DNA of 64,000 nt, from assembly GCA_037157565.1 (NCBI GenBank), contig JAZHRO010000073.1, positions 98,558,001 to 98,622,000 on the forward strand. The letters run 5' to 3'. A program made the translations under genes and the position numbers. A model generated the notes under the pieces. That model was given only the letters and a program-made list of their open reading frames with translations. It did not search any database and was not told the origin of the DNA. The DNA is from Thalassia testudinum (Eukaryota; Streptophyta; Magnoliopsida; Alismatales; Hydrocharitaceae). Positions 1 to 11,610 of this stretch are shown piece by piece. The stretch's first letter is position 1, and each line of letters begins with the position of its first letter.

Positions 1-3000
1 CCCATCATTCTGGGGCGTCCATTCCTGGCTACCGCAAAGGCCAACATTAATTGTGAAAGCGGTAGTATGGAAATCGCCTTTGGGGACCAACGAATGAAAT
101 TGGATATTTTTAAGGCGATCAACAAATTTGAGGATTGTGGATTTATTGAGGAACTTGATGAGGATAATGTTAATATTGAAACTTGTTTAACAGTTTCTTT
201 AATTGAAAGTTCCTCTTTGGTTGATGAATTTGACCCGCAACCCTCTGACCTGACATCTTCGGAAGAGGTTACTGATTTTGTTCACTCACAACCTCTTCCT
301 CTTGTTGAATCTTCAGCATCTACCCTACCATCAATCATCACCCCACCCCAGCTTGAATTGAAACCATTGCCCGAGAATTTTAAATATCAATTTTTAGGAC
401 CTCAGAATATGCTCCCTGTGATTATTAGTGCTAAATTGACAAAGGAGCAAGAGATTAAATTGATTAAGGTCCTAAAGGAACATAAGGAGGCAATTGGTTG
501 GACCATTCATGACCTCAGGGGGATCGAGCCATCTTACTGTAATCATAGAATATTTTTGGAAGATGGATCCTGCCCTTCTCGCTAGATGCAGAGGAGATTG
601 AATCCAAATATGTGAGAAGTGGTCAAAAAGGAAATCATCAAGTGGCTCGATGCAGGAATTATTTATCCAATCTCTGACAGTCCCTGGGTAAGTCCCATTC
701 AGATTGTTCCAAAGAAAGCCAAGATTACAGTTGTGACTAATAAGAAAGGAGAATCTGTCACAACTCGTTTAGCTTCCTCTTGGAGAGTTTGTATTGATTA
801 CAGGAAGCTGAACACAGCCACTAAAAAGGATCATTTTCCCCTGCCCTTCATTGATCAAATCTTGGAAAAATTAGCCAGGCAGAAGTACTTCTGTTTTCTT
901 GATCACCACTCGGGATACAACCAAGTTCCTATCCATCCCGAGGATCAAGAAAAAATTACTTTCACCTGTCCCTACGGAACCTTTGCTTTTCGTAGGATGC
1001 CTTTCGGGTTATGCAATGCACCTGCGACTTTTCAAAGGTGTATGCTAGCTATATTCTCCGACATGGTGGGAGAGTTTATGGAAGTCTTCATGGATGATTT
1101 CTCTATTTTTGGAGAATCATTTAACTCTTGTTTGGCTAATTTGGAAATGATTCTTAAGCGATGTATCAAGACACGACTGGTCCTTAGCTGGGAAAAGAGT
1201 CATTTCATGACCCAAGAGGGCATCATTTTGGGTCATGTAATCTCTGAATGGGGAATTGAAGTGGACAAAGCTAAGGTTGATGCTATCGCTAAACTTCCTC
1301 CTCCCACATCTGTTAAACAAATCAGATCATTTCTTGGCCATGTGGGATTTTATCGAAGATTCATCAAGGATTTCTCGAAGGTTGCTCGTCCTTTGAGCAA
1401 TCTTCTTGCCAAAGAAATGCCGTTTGTTTTTGACGAATCATGCCGAAAGGCATTTGATTTTCTAAAAACGGCAGTCACCTGTGCTCCAATTTTGCAACCA
1501 CCAATTTGGATAGCCCCATTTGAGATCATGACCGACGCTTCTGATTATGCAGTCGGGGCTGTCTTGGGTCAGAAAATTGATCGAAAGCCCTCTGTCATTT
1601 ACTACGCTAGTAAAACTCTGGATGAAGCCCAGAGGAATTACACTGTTACTGAAAAGGAATTACTAGCTATAGTATTTGCTTTGGAAAAATTCAGGGCTTA
1701 TCTCTTAGGGTCTCATGTTATCGTTTATATCGACCACTCGGCCTTGAGACATCTCTTGGCTAAAAAGGATGCTAAACCCTGACTTATTCGTTGGATTCTT
1801 CTTCATCAAGAATTTGATCTTGAAATCAAGGATAAAACTAGGGTACAAAATGTGGTGACAGATCATTTGTCGAGACTCCTAGGTGATTCTTCTTGTCCAG
1901 ACATTCGATTGCTGACACTTTTCCGGACGAAACCATTCTTACAGTTTTAGGTGTCCACACCCCATGGTTTGCTGACATTGTTAACTATTTGGCCGTTGGT
2001 CAAATCCCCCAGGATTGGACCAAGCAACAACGGGATAGACTCAAATATGAGGCCAAATACTACTTTTGGGAGGACCCTGAACTGTATCGCATCGGCTCTG
2101 ATTAGATTATTCACCGATGCATACCGGAGAATGAATTCAACAGTATACTCAAGTTCTGCCATGCATCTGGGTGTGGTGGACATTTCTCTGGGAGAAAGAC
2201 AGCTGCAAAAATCTTGCAATCTGGCTTCTATTGGCCGTCTTTATTCAAGGATGCCCAGGACTTCTCAAGGTCATGTTCTCGATGTCAGTCACTCGGGAAC
2301 ATAAGTAAGAGAGACATGATGCCCCTAAACCCTATTCTTCCTGTAGAAATTTTCGATGTTTGGGGCATCGATTTCATGGGACCCTTTATCCCTTCCTTTG
2401 GACATCAGTACATTCTTGTTGCTGTTGATTATGTGTCCAAATGGATTGAGGCGATTCCCACCTGAACTAATGACCACAAGATGGTCATTAATTTTGTCAA
2501 GAGCAATATCTTCAGTAGGTTCGGGATTCCGAGGGCTATCATCAGTGATGGTGGCACTCATTTTACTAATGCCCAATTCCAGAATTTATTGGCCAAATAC
2601 AGGGTTAATCATGAAATTTCCACACCTTACCATCCCCAGACGAATGGACAAGCCGTGATCTCCAATCGAGAGATCAAGAACATTCTGTAAAAAATGATTA
2701 GGCCTGATCGCAAGGATTGGACTCAAAAGCTTGAGGACGCTCTTTGGGCCTACCGTACGGCGTATAAAACGCCCATCGGCATGTCTCCATTCCATTTGGT
2801 GTATGGAAAGGCGTGCCATCTACCTGTAGAGATTGAACACAGGGCATTCTGGGTAATCAAACAATGCAATTTAGATCTGAATCTAGCTGGGAAGACCAGG
2901 AAACTCCAACTATCTGAGTTGGAGGAGCTTAGAAATGATGGTTATGAGAATGCCAAGATCTACAAGGCTCGGGCCAAAGCTCTACATGATCAATTGATTT

Positions 3001-3251
3001 CCTGCAAGAGCTTTGAGCCAAACCAAAAGGTCTGGTTATTCGATTCTAAACTTAAGCTCTTTCCTGGCAAACTTAGATCTAAATGGAATGGCCCATTCAT
3101 AATTGATCAGATTTTTTCAAATGGTGCCGTTCATATTTTTGACCCAAAGACGGGTATCACCTTTAAAGTCAACAGTCAATGTTTGAAGCCTGTTGTTGAC
3201 CGTAATCTTCCAGAACCCGTCTCAGACTCTGTTGCTCTAGCCATTCTGTGA
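1..3251 (+). pseudogene. pol: Athila-type Ty3/Gypsy pol (3' part), broken
   Basis: This is the 3' part of a retrotransposon polyprotein gene. In order it shows the end of the aspartic protease (GRPFLATAKANI, from base 4), a spacer, reverse transcriptase (WRVCIDYRKLN at 781; the YxDD box reads FMDD at 1087), RNase H (TDASDYAVGAVL at 1531), an H2C2 zinc finger (about 2107-2310) and integrase. The integrase keeps two catalytic Asp codons (2370, 2547). The third position of D,D35E, normally Glu, is Val (GTG, 2655). In-frame stops lie at 583 (TAG), 613 (TGA), 1780 (TGA), 2103 (TAG), 2463 (TGA) and 2688 (TAA), and a frameshift falls between about 1860 and 1900. No chromodomain is seen. The RT and integrase wording matches the Athila lineage of plant Ty3/Gypsy elements as I know it. 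gag lies outside the window. It is certainly non-functional. Confidence 0.95.
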
Positions 3252-3381
3252 CTTCTTTGGCTGGACTTCGCCTAGTTGACGGCATTAAACTCAGCAGTTG
3301 TACATATGACACAAGGCTGATACGAGCTTCACTTCCAGGTGACATCTTTCATATTCTACCCTTTCTTTCATGTCTCTTTTT

Positions 3382-3415
3382 CAATGAGGACATTGCATTA
3401 GCTAGGCATGGGGGG
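3382..3415 (+). promoter_or_regulatory. Upstream hairpin plus purine tract (module 1, element A)
   Basis: The sequence reads CAATG-AGGA-CATTG, then a short spacer, then AGGCATGGGGGG. The same order occurs just after the ORFs of elements B, E, F and G. It resembles a second polypurine tract; any role in plus-strand priming is inference. Confidence 0.6.
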
Positions 3416-3821
3416 TGGATTCATTTTTAAATTATTTGGTCAGCTTTGTGAAATCTATACAAATTGTTTTTCTCTTCTTATTTATATATATATATAAAAA
3501 AATTAGGAAGGATTAGTTGGACATTAGGACTTTTCAATCCTAAGAAATTTTACATTAGGATCTGAACACAAAGACCCTTCAGGTCTTTGAACTTAATTAG
3601 CCTGTGTATCCACTAAAATATGGATTTGTCTTTGAGTCCTCGCCATCTTAATTCTATTATAATTGGAATAAATAAGTTTGGGTGATAAGTGCACGACTTA
3701 TCAACCTACCCTCTGATTTGAGGGAATTTTGAGTCTTAAGCATCTGCACACTTTCTTTGCACTGACTCGTTGTTCGGCGATTTTAACGGAAATTGGGTAG
3801 CTAATGAACCTTCTAGGGTGA

Positions 3822-4075
3822 TATACCTGGCAAGTTATCGTGGGTAACAGTCCATAGGTAGGTTGTCCAGAGTCCAATCACTGGACCTTTCTCTTTTTGC
3901 TGCCTTTAGGTAAATCTTAGACCAGGGAAGCCACCTACTTAAAAAGAAAAAAAAAAGAAAAAAATCAAAAAGAAAAGGAGAAAAGAACAAAAAGAAATAA
4001 GCCACACTTCGCTGCACGAGTATGGCTGGCAAGTTGTCGGTGGTAACAGTTCATCGACCGGTTGTCCAGAACCCA
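3822..4075 (+). repeat. Duplicated ~55-bp block in 3' UTR of A
   Basis: Two direct repeats (about 3822-3875 and 4018-4075) share GGCAAGTT..TCG..GGTAACAGT, then GGTTGTCCAGA. They are about 195 bp apart and separated by a purine-rich tract. The same pair occurs reversed in element E (19258-19318 and 19467-19532). Confidence 0.7.
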
Positions 4076-4614
4076 GCTCAGAAAATGCACTAAAAAATCC
4101 CAAAACACTTAGGATGAAGCGGAGAAGTAGAATAAACCGGGGAGATATACACTGGATTCACCCTTGTGTTGACCCCGTAAAAAATAAAAGTAGGGAGAAA
4201 GCTACCGGTTGTAAAGATACACCTTTAGGCAGAATTCTTTTTGAGGTCACCTAGAGGCGTAGAAATTCGAAGTCCATTTTAATTGCCGGTCAACGAGTCT
4301 ATCACAATCACAATAAGATGCTTAAAGCTTAGGGTTCTCATCAAATCTTGGGTGAGTTGAATGGCCGTAGAAAGCCACTCTTAAACCCTAAAATCCGAAA
4401 ATCAAAAAAAAAAAAATTAGAAAAGAGTGAAAAGAGAAAAAGAAAATTTTCTTTGAATAAGGTGAGGACTTGATGCGGTCTACATTTTGGCTGATACCCA
4501 GGCGCTGTTGTGTCTTTGAAAGTTCAGTTCCTAAGTAGATAATTTCTTAATGATTGAAAATAACTCAAGTCCAAATAATCCAACCTAATTCTTTTATAAA
4601 TAGCATATAGTTTC

Positions 4615-4648
4615 TGCTAGGGACTAGCAAAAGATAGGCATGGGGGTA
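4615..4648 (+). promoter_or_regulatory. Hairpin and 3' polypurine tract of element A
   Basis: The hairpin TGCTAG-GGA-CTAGCA (4615-4629) precedes the purine tract AGGCATGGGGG (4636-4646), which ends 2 bp before the LTR. In LTR elements this tract primes plus-strand DNA synthesis. The position, and the same arrangement in four other elements here, support the call. Confidence 0.8.
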
Positions 4649-5102
4649 TGATGTAAACACATTTACAGTACTTAAAATGTCTATTTTTGCATGTTCTTAA
4701 GCATAGGATTGAATTTCATGATATAAATATTGCATAACATGCATCATCTTGCATTTAGAGTAGTTTGAATAAAACGGAGGTTAATTGTCTCCTTTTATGT
4801 GCTTGGACAGGGCAAACATTTTATTAGGGCCTCAGATCAAAGATCCAACCATATGGATGTGATCAGGGTGGCGATTGGAGTTCAACAACTCCAAGATCAC
4901 CCTAATCAGGCATCCGTAGCATCAGATAGTGATTGGGGAACCCTAGAAGATCAATGGCCAGGATGGTGAAAATCCACACTTCAGATGACAAATCCGACCG
5001 CATGGATGAATTTGGATCGACGATCGCAGCCTAACGACGCAAAAATCGAGTCAATCCGACATCCGTGGCACCATCTACAACTTCCAGAAGATGGACGGCC
5101 AA

Positions 5103-5124
5103 GATGGCGCCACGTGGCACCATC
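5103..5124. promoter_or_regulatory. CACGTG-centred palindrome in LTR A1
   Basis: This 22-bp inverted repeat (one mismatched pair) is centred on the G-box core CACGTG. The counterpart in E (24174-24197) is a perfect 24-bp palindrome with the 12-bp arm AGATGGTGCCAC. The one in A2 (61291-61314) has a single mismatched pair. G-boxes bind plant bZIP and bHLH factors; regulation here is inferred. Confidence 0.6.
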
Positions 5125-5252
5125 TCGGCCGCCCAAACGACCGCACGCATTCTACGAAGGCCCTGCACCCGCTCACTCTCCGACGTTAGATCTTGATCCA
5201 ACGGCTGTGATCGGCCGCGCCTAAAAGCGTCCGCTCGACCATCCGCGCCTCG

Positions 5253-5303
5253 TAGTGCAGCGGTCGAGCGCGCTTATGCGAACGGCGGGCGCGGGTTCGA
5301 GCC
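5253..5303 (+). other. tRNA-like A-box/B-box module in LTR A1
   Basis: The A-box-like TAGTGCAGCGG (5253-5263) and B-box GGTTCGAGCC (5294-5303) are 30 bp apart, which is tRNA-like spacing. The acceptor stem does not pair convincingly, so this is not called a functional tRNA gene. It could be an old captured tRNA or SINE promoter. All four full family-A LTRs have a counterpart at a similar offset. Confidence 0.55.
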
Positions 5304-5566
5304 GCAGTGAGGGGTTGGAAGGCACGGGCGATTGGGCACAGGCAGGCGTTGGATCTTGATCGGACGGCTGCGCACTCTGGATAGCGTTCACGTGCGATTG
5401 AACGCGCGGCGTCACGCGCGATCGCACGCGCCAGGCGGGCGCAGCAGCGGGCGGAGATGCGTCTTAAGCCGTCCGATCGCTGAGAATCGACGAACGTGCT
5501 TAGGCGTTGCGCGCACGAGCAGCTGAGGAGCCGCGCGTGGGTACGGGAGCTATGCCCATGTTGGGG

Positions 5567-5660
5567 CTTTAGTGGCGGATTTATCCGTCACTAAAGACCC
5601 CTCATTTATTATTTTAAAGTTGTAATGTCCATTTTGCCCCCACTCATTGCAATTATAAAA
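5567..5660 (+). promoter_or_regulatory. LTR A1 promoter: hairpin and TATA box
   Basis: The arms CTTTAGTGGCGGAT (5567-5580) and ATCCGTCACTAAAG (5583-5596) pair at 13 of 14 positions. The TATA box TATAAAA lies at 5654-5660, 58 nt downstream. LTR A2 keeps the same 58-nt spacing (61850 to 61908). Confidence 0.7.
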
Positions 5661-6304
5661 GGAGACCCCCTCCATACGAAATTCTCATCCCTTCCTTCTC
5701 TTCTCTACCCCTCCAAAGCTCAAGAGAAGCTTGTCCCACACCCGGGATGCTCCTCGCGAGATAAAGTCTAAATTTTCGTCCCCCTTCGGAAGTAGATCCC
5801 ACGACGACGATGGCGTGCTGCTCCATTCCCGTTCTTCTGCTTCGTCCTCCTTCGTCCTACTTCGTTCTCCTTCGTCCAGGCGTCGTCCCGTCTAGCTCGT
5901 CCTCCAAGCAACCGTCGAGGAGGATAACTTCTCTCTCCCATTCTTATTTACAGCTTTCCTAGTGTAGAATTTTCCTACTTTATAGTGTAATTGATTTTCC
6001 GCTTTCTAGTGTAACTTTTATCTAGTTTGATTATATAAACAGTTGAAATATTGAATGCATGTTCTCTTTCTCTCTCTCTCTCTCTTTCTTTTAGTCTGAT
6101 AGCTCCATTGTAATTATATCGCCTTGCTTATCAAAAATCCTAAAAAAATATAATTGCGAATATAGATCAACATAGCCTCCCTGTGTTCGACCCGAAATTC
6201 TTTTCAGTATAAATTTTATTTGTTGAACACGAATTCTTCACTTTCAAGCTACGACAGGTTTTCCAAAATCAAACACGTTAGCTTAGCCATTCGTGCGCTC
6301 AACA

Positions 6305-6991
6305 ATTGACCCACAAGGTACGTCAATTTCATCTAACCTACCCTAAAAAATGAAGAATGAAATCTAGCAAGACCCAAAGATCACCCTGATTTGACTCTCA
6401 GGTTATTAGGTCCACAATTTTAGGGTTCAAGTGAATTTAGAGCCTGATTTTAGGGTTCTTCTTATTAGATCTTTTCAAGCAATGGTTTGGGTAGGACACA
6501 AATGCAGGAGGGTTAATTTCCTTTGATTCAGGCAATTGTGAACTAACACTTCAAAACCCTAGAGTAGAACCCTAATTAGCTTTATTTCAAGTCCAATTTG
6601 ATCTTTAAATGAACACCTTGGACTTCAAACAAGAAGGTGAGTAGTCCAAGAAGATCAGAAATTAAGCATAAATCCCTAGTAGGTACAAAAAATCAGGGTA
6701 GGGATCCCTAAATAGAATCATCTCAACTCCAATCTAATATTGAATTGAAATTGCAAATTAGGAAACTTGCCTTTTAAGTGATGGTTACTAAGAAAGTAAG
6801 GCAAATGAATCCTAATTAATTTTGTTTCCTTTTCTCTCTTCCAAAGAGGAGATTGCACGGAAGACCTCTTCGTGGTGTACCTCGCAAAATCACAAGCAAA
6901 GCAAATAGGGAAAGTTATTGCTCAGATAAAAATCAAGAAAGATAAGACTAATATGTGACTTGCACGTTGCCCCTCGGCAATGGCACCAAAA
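6305..6991 (-). other. Leader (5' UTR) remnant of element C
   Basis: No gene is visible. Read on the minus strand, this is the leader that follows C's primer-binding site. It aligns with F's leader (37330-37554) and parts of B's leader (49330-49490). Element A's 3' LTR abuts it at 6304/6305, so the rest of C lies to the left of the window, beyond element A. Confidence 0.7.
6972..6988 (-). other. Primer-binding site of element C
   Basis: The minus strand reads TGGTGCCATTGCCGAGG. It matches the tRNA-Asp complement TGGCGCCGTTGCCGGGG (from memory) at 14 of 17 positions. The three differences are C-to-T or G-to-A changes. It sits 3 bp from the LTR end. Confidence 0.75.
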
Positions 6992-8153
6992 TGTTTAACA
7001 TGCGAAAGAGGAGATTTAAATATGCATTCGTTGTAGCAAAGCCTCATTCACTTGAAAACAAATAAATTTATAACTCAAAATCAAAGAAGAGTCTGAGGTC
7101 AAACACAGGGACCAAATATGGAATTCACATATTAATCTCATTCAGAATCAATGATCACAAGTAATAATAAATATGCAATGAATAAGTATGATCAAATTAT
7201 CATTCAATGAAGCTCACAATAACATGGAATCAAAAAGAAAAGAGAATCAAAACAATGGTGATTTGAATCGCCACTTATTCTCTTAATTAAGCATGAATTC
7301 AACATTTCAATTCAGAATTCAATCATAACCATAGTACTTAAATAATGCAACAGTGCTATCAACCAAATCAGACGAAGGCTTCCTTCAGACGGCTTGAGTG
7401 TCTCAGGCACAAGGCTTTCAGGAAGCCTTTCTCTTCTTTCTTTTCTTCAGCTTCCCTTCTCTTTCAAAGGCCTCCCCCTTCTTCTTTAGCTTCTTTCCCT
7501 CACAAAGCCTTCTTTTCCTCCTTATGCATGGCCCTTCTTCTCTTTCTTTCCTAAGCCTCTCTTTCTTCTTTAGTTCTTCACAACATAGGGGACCCAACTT
7601 TCCTTCAGTGATTGAGTGTTGCACAAGGCCAAGTATTCAGAGAGCAAAACCCTCCCCCGCTCTCACACAAGACTTCCTCCTCTTCTCTCAAGCCCAGACC
7701 CAGCATAGTCGGATCCAGATATGGGTATCTGGGTCTAGAACAGTGTCTAGGGTCACCAGCATGGGTGGTGACCAGGGAGTGAAGTAGGCAGGTTATTGGG
7801 TGCGAGGGTGATGAGGGACCTAACCCCTCATGTTACCGAGAGGTAAGTTGAGATCACAAAAATAATATATCCGTGCACAGGCATTCTTCTCTTTACGATG
7901 TGGCACTAATGCCATGGGCTTCTTCGCTTGCACCAACAGGAGAAGATGCTTCCAATTGTGGGTGAAGCGTGGGCAAGATCTCCAATTGAGGGCCTAGAGG
8001 AATATCTGAAAGGGTTCCACGAAGCTTGGAGGTGGACTTGAGGGTGAATGCGGCCGAAAAGAGGTGGACATTGCCAGAGGTGTCAAGGGCCTTGGCGGTC
8101 TCTGGTCAGTACCTGAAAGTCATAATACGGGCTCAAAAGCCCTAGTTAGAGCA

Positions 8154-10217
8154 TGATACAGATTTTACGCTATTTGTAAAATACGTCGTTGTAATGCGTA
8201 AAATCGATCAACTCTTAAATTTATAAAACCTAGATAGGAAGTATCTAGGGTCGTCCAAGGAGGAAACTTTTTATGAAATCAAATCTCTTGCTTCAAAATA
8301 GAAATCACCTTTCTTTTTGGTATTTTCAAATATGTAGTTTTTATGGTTTTGAAACAACAAGCACTCGCAAAATTGTTAGTGAAAAGAAAGTGATCTACAC
8401 CTAATTCACTAAACTATTACTAAGGTAACAAGAAAAGCCTCTCCCTAAGCTCACTTTAGTCACTTGGAGGCCTAGAGTAATTAGCGAGAGGGAGTGAAAA
8501 AGTGCTAGATCAAGATAAAAAAAAACAAAATCAAGAATTGAAATGAAGGAAACTTGAATTGATAGAAACTTGTTCTACACAAAACACATAGAGGAATGCT
8601 TCTACACTACTTGAAAATGCAAGAAAATAAAAACACAAATCCTCTAGATAAAAATGGTGAAGAAGAGGGGCTTCTTGCTCCAAGCCTAGTAGCTCCTTGA
8701 CTTGAAAAGAAACTCCTTCTTCTCCTTCCTTGAAAGGCTCCTCCAAGATGATGTCCTCCAAGGCAAGCCCTAAGAGGGGACATGCACTTGCTCTCCAAGG
8801 GTGGGCATGCACCACCCTTCCTCCTCCAATTCCTGGACATCCTCCAACTGATGGAAGTCCTCCTCCTTGGCGTGGCTCAAGGGAGAAGAGAGAAGGGGAA
8901 GAAGGCACCAAGGGGGTGGGTAGGATACCCCCTTAATCTTCTTCCTTTCTTCACCTTTCTTGGCAGTAGGTTTAGGTGGGTGTAAGGTAGAATTTACACT
9001 AATGGATGATGGTAATTATGTGGTGGTATGGTAGGGTATTTATAGGATAGGAAGGGGGGTGGTTATGGTGTTTTTTGGAGAGAAATGAAGGGGTGCTTGG
9101 ATATTTTTGGAGGGAAAAATGAGAGGAAAATGAAGAGGTGCCTTGGTTTTCCCTCCAAAAATACATTCTAGAAAGCATTGATTTTGGAGGGAAAAAATGG
9201 AGGGTAGAGATGGGTTTTGATGGTGGATGTAGGGTGGTGGTGGAAGGGATAGTTGGCACCAAACTAATGTAAGAGTAGGTGCCCCTCTTGCTGGAGCTTA
9301 GGTAGTAGGGTAGTAGGTTTTGGTGCCATGGAGGTGGACTAGCTAAGTAAGCTAGCTTAGCTAGCTTAGCTAGTAGGGAGTAGGGTTGGAGACATTTAGA
9401 GCTAGGGTTTTGAGGGAGAAGAGCTGGAGGTAGTCATCTTGAGTTGCACTAGAGCTGGTGGCTGCTAAAGAGAGCTGCAAGGAGCTACCTTAGCTGGCTT
9501 AGCTTGCTAATTCTTTGCTAGCTGCTAAGTCAAGCTAAAGCAAGCTGGTTTCTACTAAAAGGAGTTGAGGTGAGCTGGGTTTGATGCTCCCAGGGAGGAC
9601 CTAGCTAGTTGAGGTAGCTAAGGTTGTTTAGCTAAACTAAGTTGAGCCCCTAGGAGCTGGACTTGAGCTTCCTGAGCTAAGATGAAGTCATCTTCAGCTG
9701 GCTGGAGTTGAGTGGAGCTAGATGTAGCTGGTCCTGAGCTGAGGTGAACTCCAGTCAACTTAGTTGAGCTAGCTAGAGCTCCCAGTGAATTGATGGGAGC
9801 TGAGATGACATAGACCTAGCTAAGTTGAGCTGGATCTGAGCTGACTTGAGCTAAGGTGAGGTAAGATGAGCTCTCTTGAGTTTCCATTCAGCTAAGATGA
9901 GCTAAATGGAGCTAGGATGAGCAAACCCTAGTTCAAGTGAGTTGGATTCCAGTTATGGTGAGCTGGATCAAGTTGAGTTCCAGCTAGTTTAAGCTTCTCC
10001 TTCACCAGCTGCCTTCCTGAGTGCTAGGGTTCTAGGGATCTGACAATCTGTTTATCCCTAACACTCACAAAAACACATCAAAAACACAATAAAAAATGCA
10101 ATGCATGCCTAACCTAATTAATGCCTAAATGCAACCCAAAAACCCATTTGCGGAGCAAAATCCTAAGAGTTTGGTTTGCTTTAATGAATAAGAATGATGA
10201 TAAACTAGCATTTATCA
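8154..10217 (-). repeat. Solo LTR D inserted in LTR C
   Basis: This is a 2064-bp LTR bounded by TG..CA. On the minus strand it starts TGATAAATGC and ends ..TGTATCA. The flanks GAGCA (8149-8153) and GAGAG (10218-10222) are an imperfect 5-bp duplication. A TATA box (TATAAATA, minus) lies at 9037-9044. A second copy starts at 63703 on the plus strand and aligns from its first base. No internal region is present, so a solo LTR formed by LTR-LTR recombination is likely. Confidence 0.85.
9290..10010. repeat. AGCT-rich low-complexity segment in LTR D
   Basis: About 700 bp are dominated by the self-complementary tetramer AGCT in variants such as GAGCTGG, GAGCTAAG and CTAGCTTAG. The second LTR D copy shows the same segment beginning at 63930. 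It is probably degenerate repeat expansion inside the LTR. Confidence 0.7.
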
Positions 10218-11610
10218 GAGAGTTCATTAGCATCGTCGGAGGAGATGGAGTCTGGTGGAGGTGGTTATGTGGTGAGTGGATGAGTGTGGTGGTCGGCCAA
10301 AGTTGCGGACGGTGTGCAGAGGTGGTGATGTACGGTGGGGTGTCTGAGAGGGTGTTTGGTGGCGTTAGATGAGGGGTTTTGTGCGGTGAGGTGAGGAGGG
10401 GGTTCTGAATGTGGAATAGGTGTGTTTGGTGGTGTGTAGCATCGGGGAGGTGTCGTCGAAGCTTCGTCGGAGCTAAGGAAGACAGAGAGGGAGAGGCATG
10501 AACATCAATCGAAACAAGGTTTTAAAGAGGGGGGATAATAGTAGAGGGGAAGAGGAAGGAAGAGAGCCTAAGTTCAATGGTCGAAAGGGTAGGAGGGCGC
10601 TGGCTATGATTGGCTGGTCGCAGGGAAGATGAAGTTCTCCAATGATAGGATGGCGAGGAAAAAGATGGTTGGAGAGGCTCTTGCCGGTGTTGCTAGGAGC
10701 AGGCGAATGCGGGGAGTCATTTCCCTCTGCCAATGGTTTGTGGTAGAGGGCGAAGAAGTCAGGGAAGAGAGCTCGCTGGAGCTGGTCAAATGAGGATGGA
10801 GGGAGAAGATTTTTAGCGAAGAGATGCAGCCAATCCAAGCTAAGGAAGAGAGGTTGTGCATGTTGGCTCTTTATAGAGCTTCAGGGAGAGCTTCAGAATA
10901 GGAAGGAGATCTGATTAGCTCCCTAGGATTCAAGAAGGCATGCATTGATTTCTTGCATTCACATGAATGAATCTGAGGGATTTAGGAGTTAAGAACAATC
11001 CCAATGGATTCTCCTAGGTGTGAACATCAATCCCACCAATTTTAGTGGGATTTAGTGTTGATTCGAGTGGGATTTGGCTTGGTGAAAACCTGTTTGGAGG
11101 TCGGTTGACCTCAAATGGCAACAGGGACCTATGTGCGAAGAAGACAACAAACCTAGGGGATTTTTGCAAGGATTTTGAAAGCTAGGGGTATGTAAGAGAG
11201 AAAAAGAGTCATATTGGACCAAAATGCAAACTAGGTCAAGATGATCTCCAATTGGGCCCAAATTTTGGTACAAACCTACTAATTCTCGAAATGTTTGAAA
11301 ACCCATTTCTGTCTGCATGAACCCACTTATTAGACTTTAATGCTCTTTTGACCTTAGGTTAACCCCTGGAAAACCCCATGATTATTTTGCATTCATGATG
11401 TGCTGTTAAAGCTGCGGAATTGACCTTGTTTTCATGCATTCTTCTTTTTTTTTTGAAACTGCGAGGAAAGCTATCGTGGTACGATAGCAATCCATAGGGC
11501 ATTTTATTTCATACTAAACAAAAACAAATGGAGAACTACACATTGGATCCCTATCTATATATGAGGGACCAACACTCATTTACAATTTGCTCGCAACAGA
11601 CTGGTCTCTC

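Larger units (their letters stand above)
3252..4648 (+). other. 3' untranslated region of element A
   Basis: This non-coding stretch lies between pol and the 3' LTR. It holds a first hairpin and purine tract (3382-3415), a perfect 8-bp hairpin with TGATAAGT/ACTTATCA arms (3683-3703), a duplicated block of about 55 bp (3822-3875 and 4018-4075) flanking an A/G-rich tract (3942-3990), and the final hairpin and polypurine tract. Element E carries the same order of parts on the minus strand (18690-19930), so the layout is ancestral to the family. Confidence 0.8.
4649..6304 (+). repeat. 3' LTR of element A (LTR A1, family A)
   Basis: The LTR starts TGATGTAAACAC directly after the polypurine tract and ends ..CTCAACA. 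It is 1656 bp long. It aligns along its length with LTR A2 (60839-62540) and, reversed, with both LTRs of element E. U3 holds a CACGTG palindrome (5103-5124), several inverted repeats of the form CGTTrGATC..GATCCAACG (for example 5184-5203), a tRNA-like module (5253-5303), a hairpin (5567-5596) and a TATA box (5654-5660). A CT microsatellite lies at 6064-6090. The 5000-5550 part is unusually GC- and CpG-rich. Confidence 0.9.

Noticed and set aside
7398..7787. Open reading of 129 residues, plus strand
   Set aside because: It comes from the CT-rich tract in LTR C, with an antisense position and no domain.
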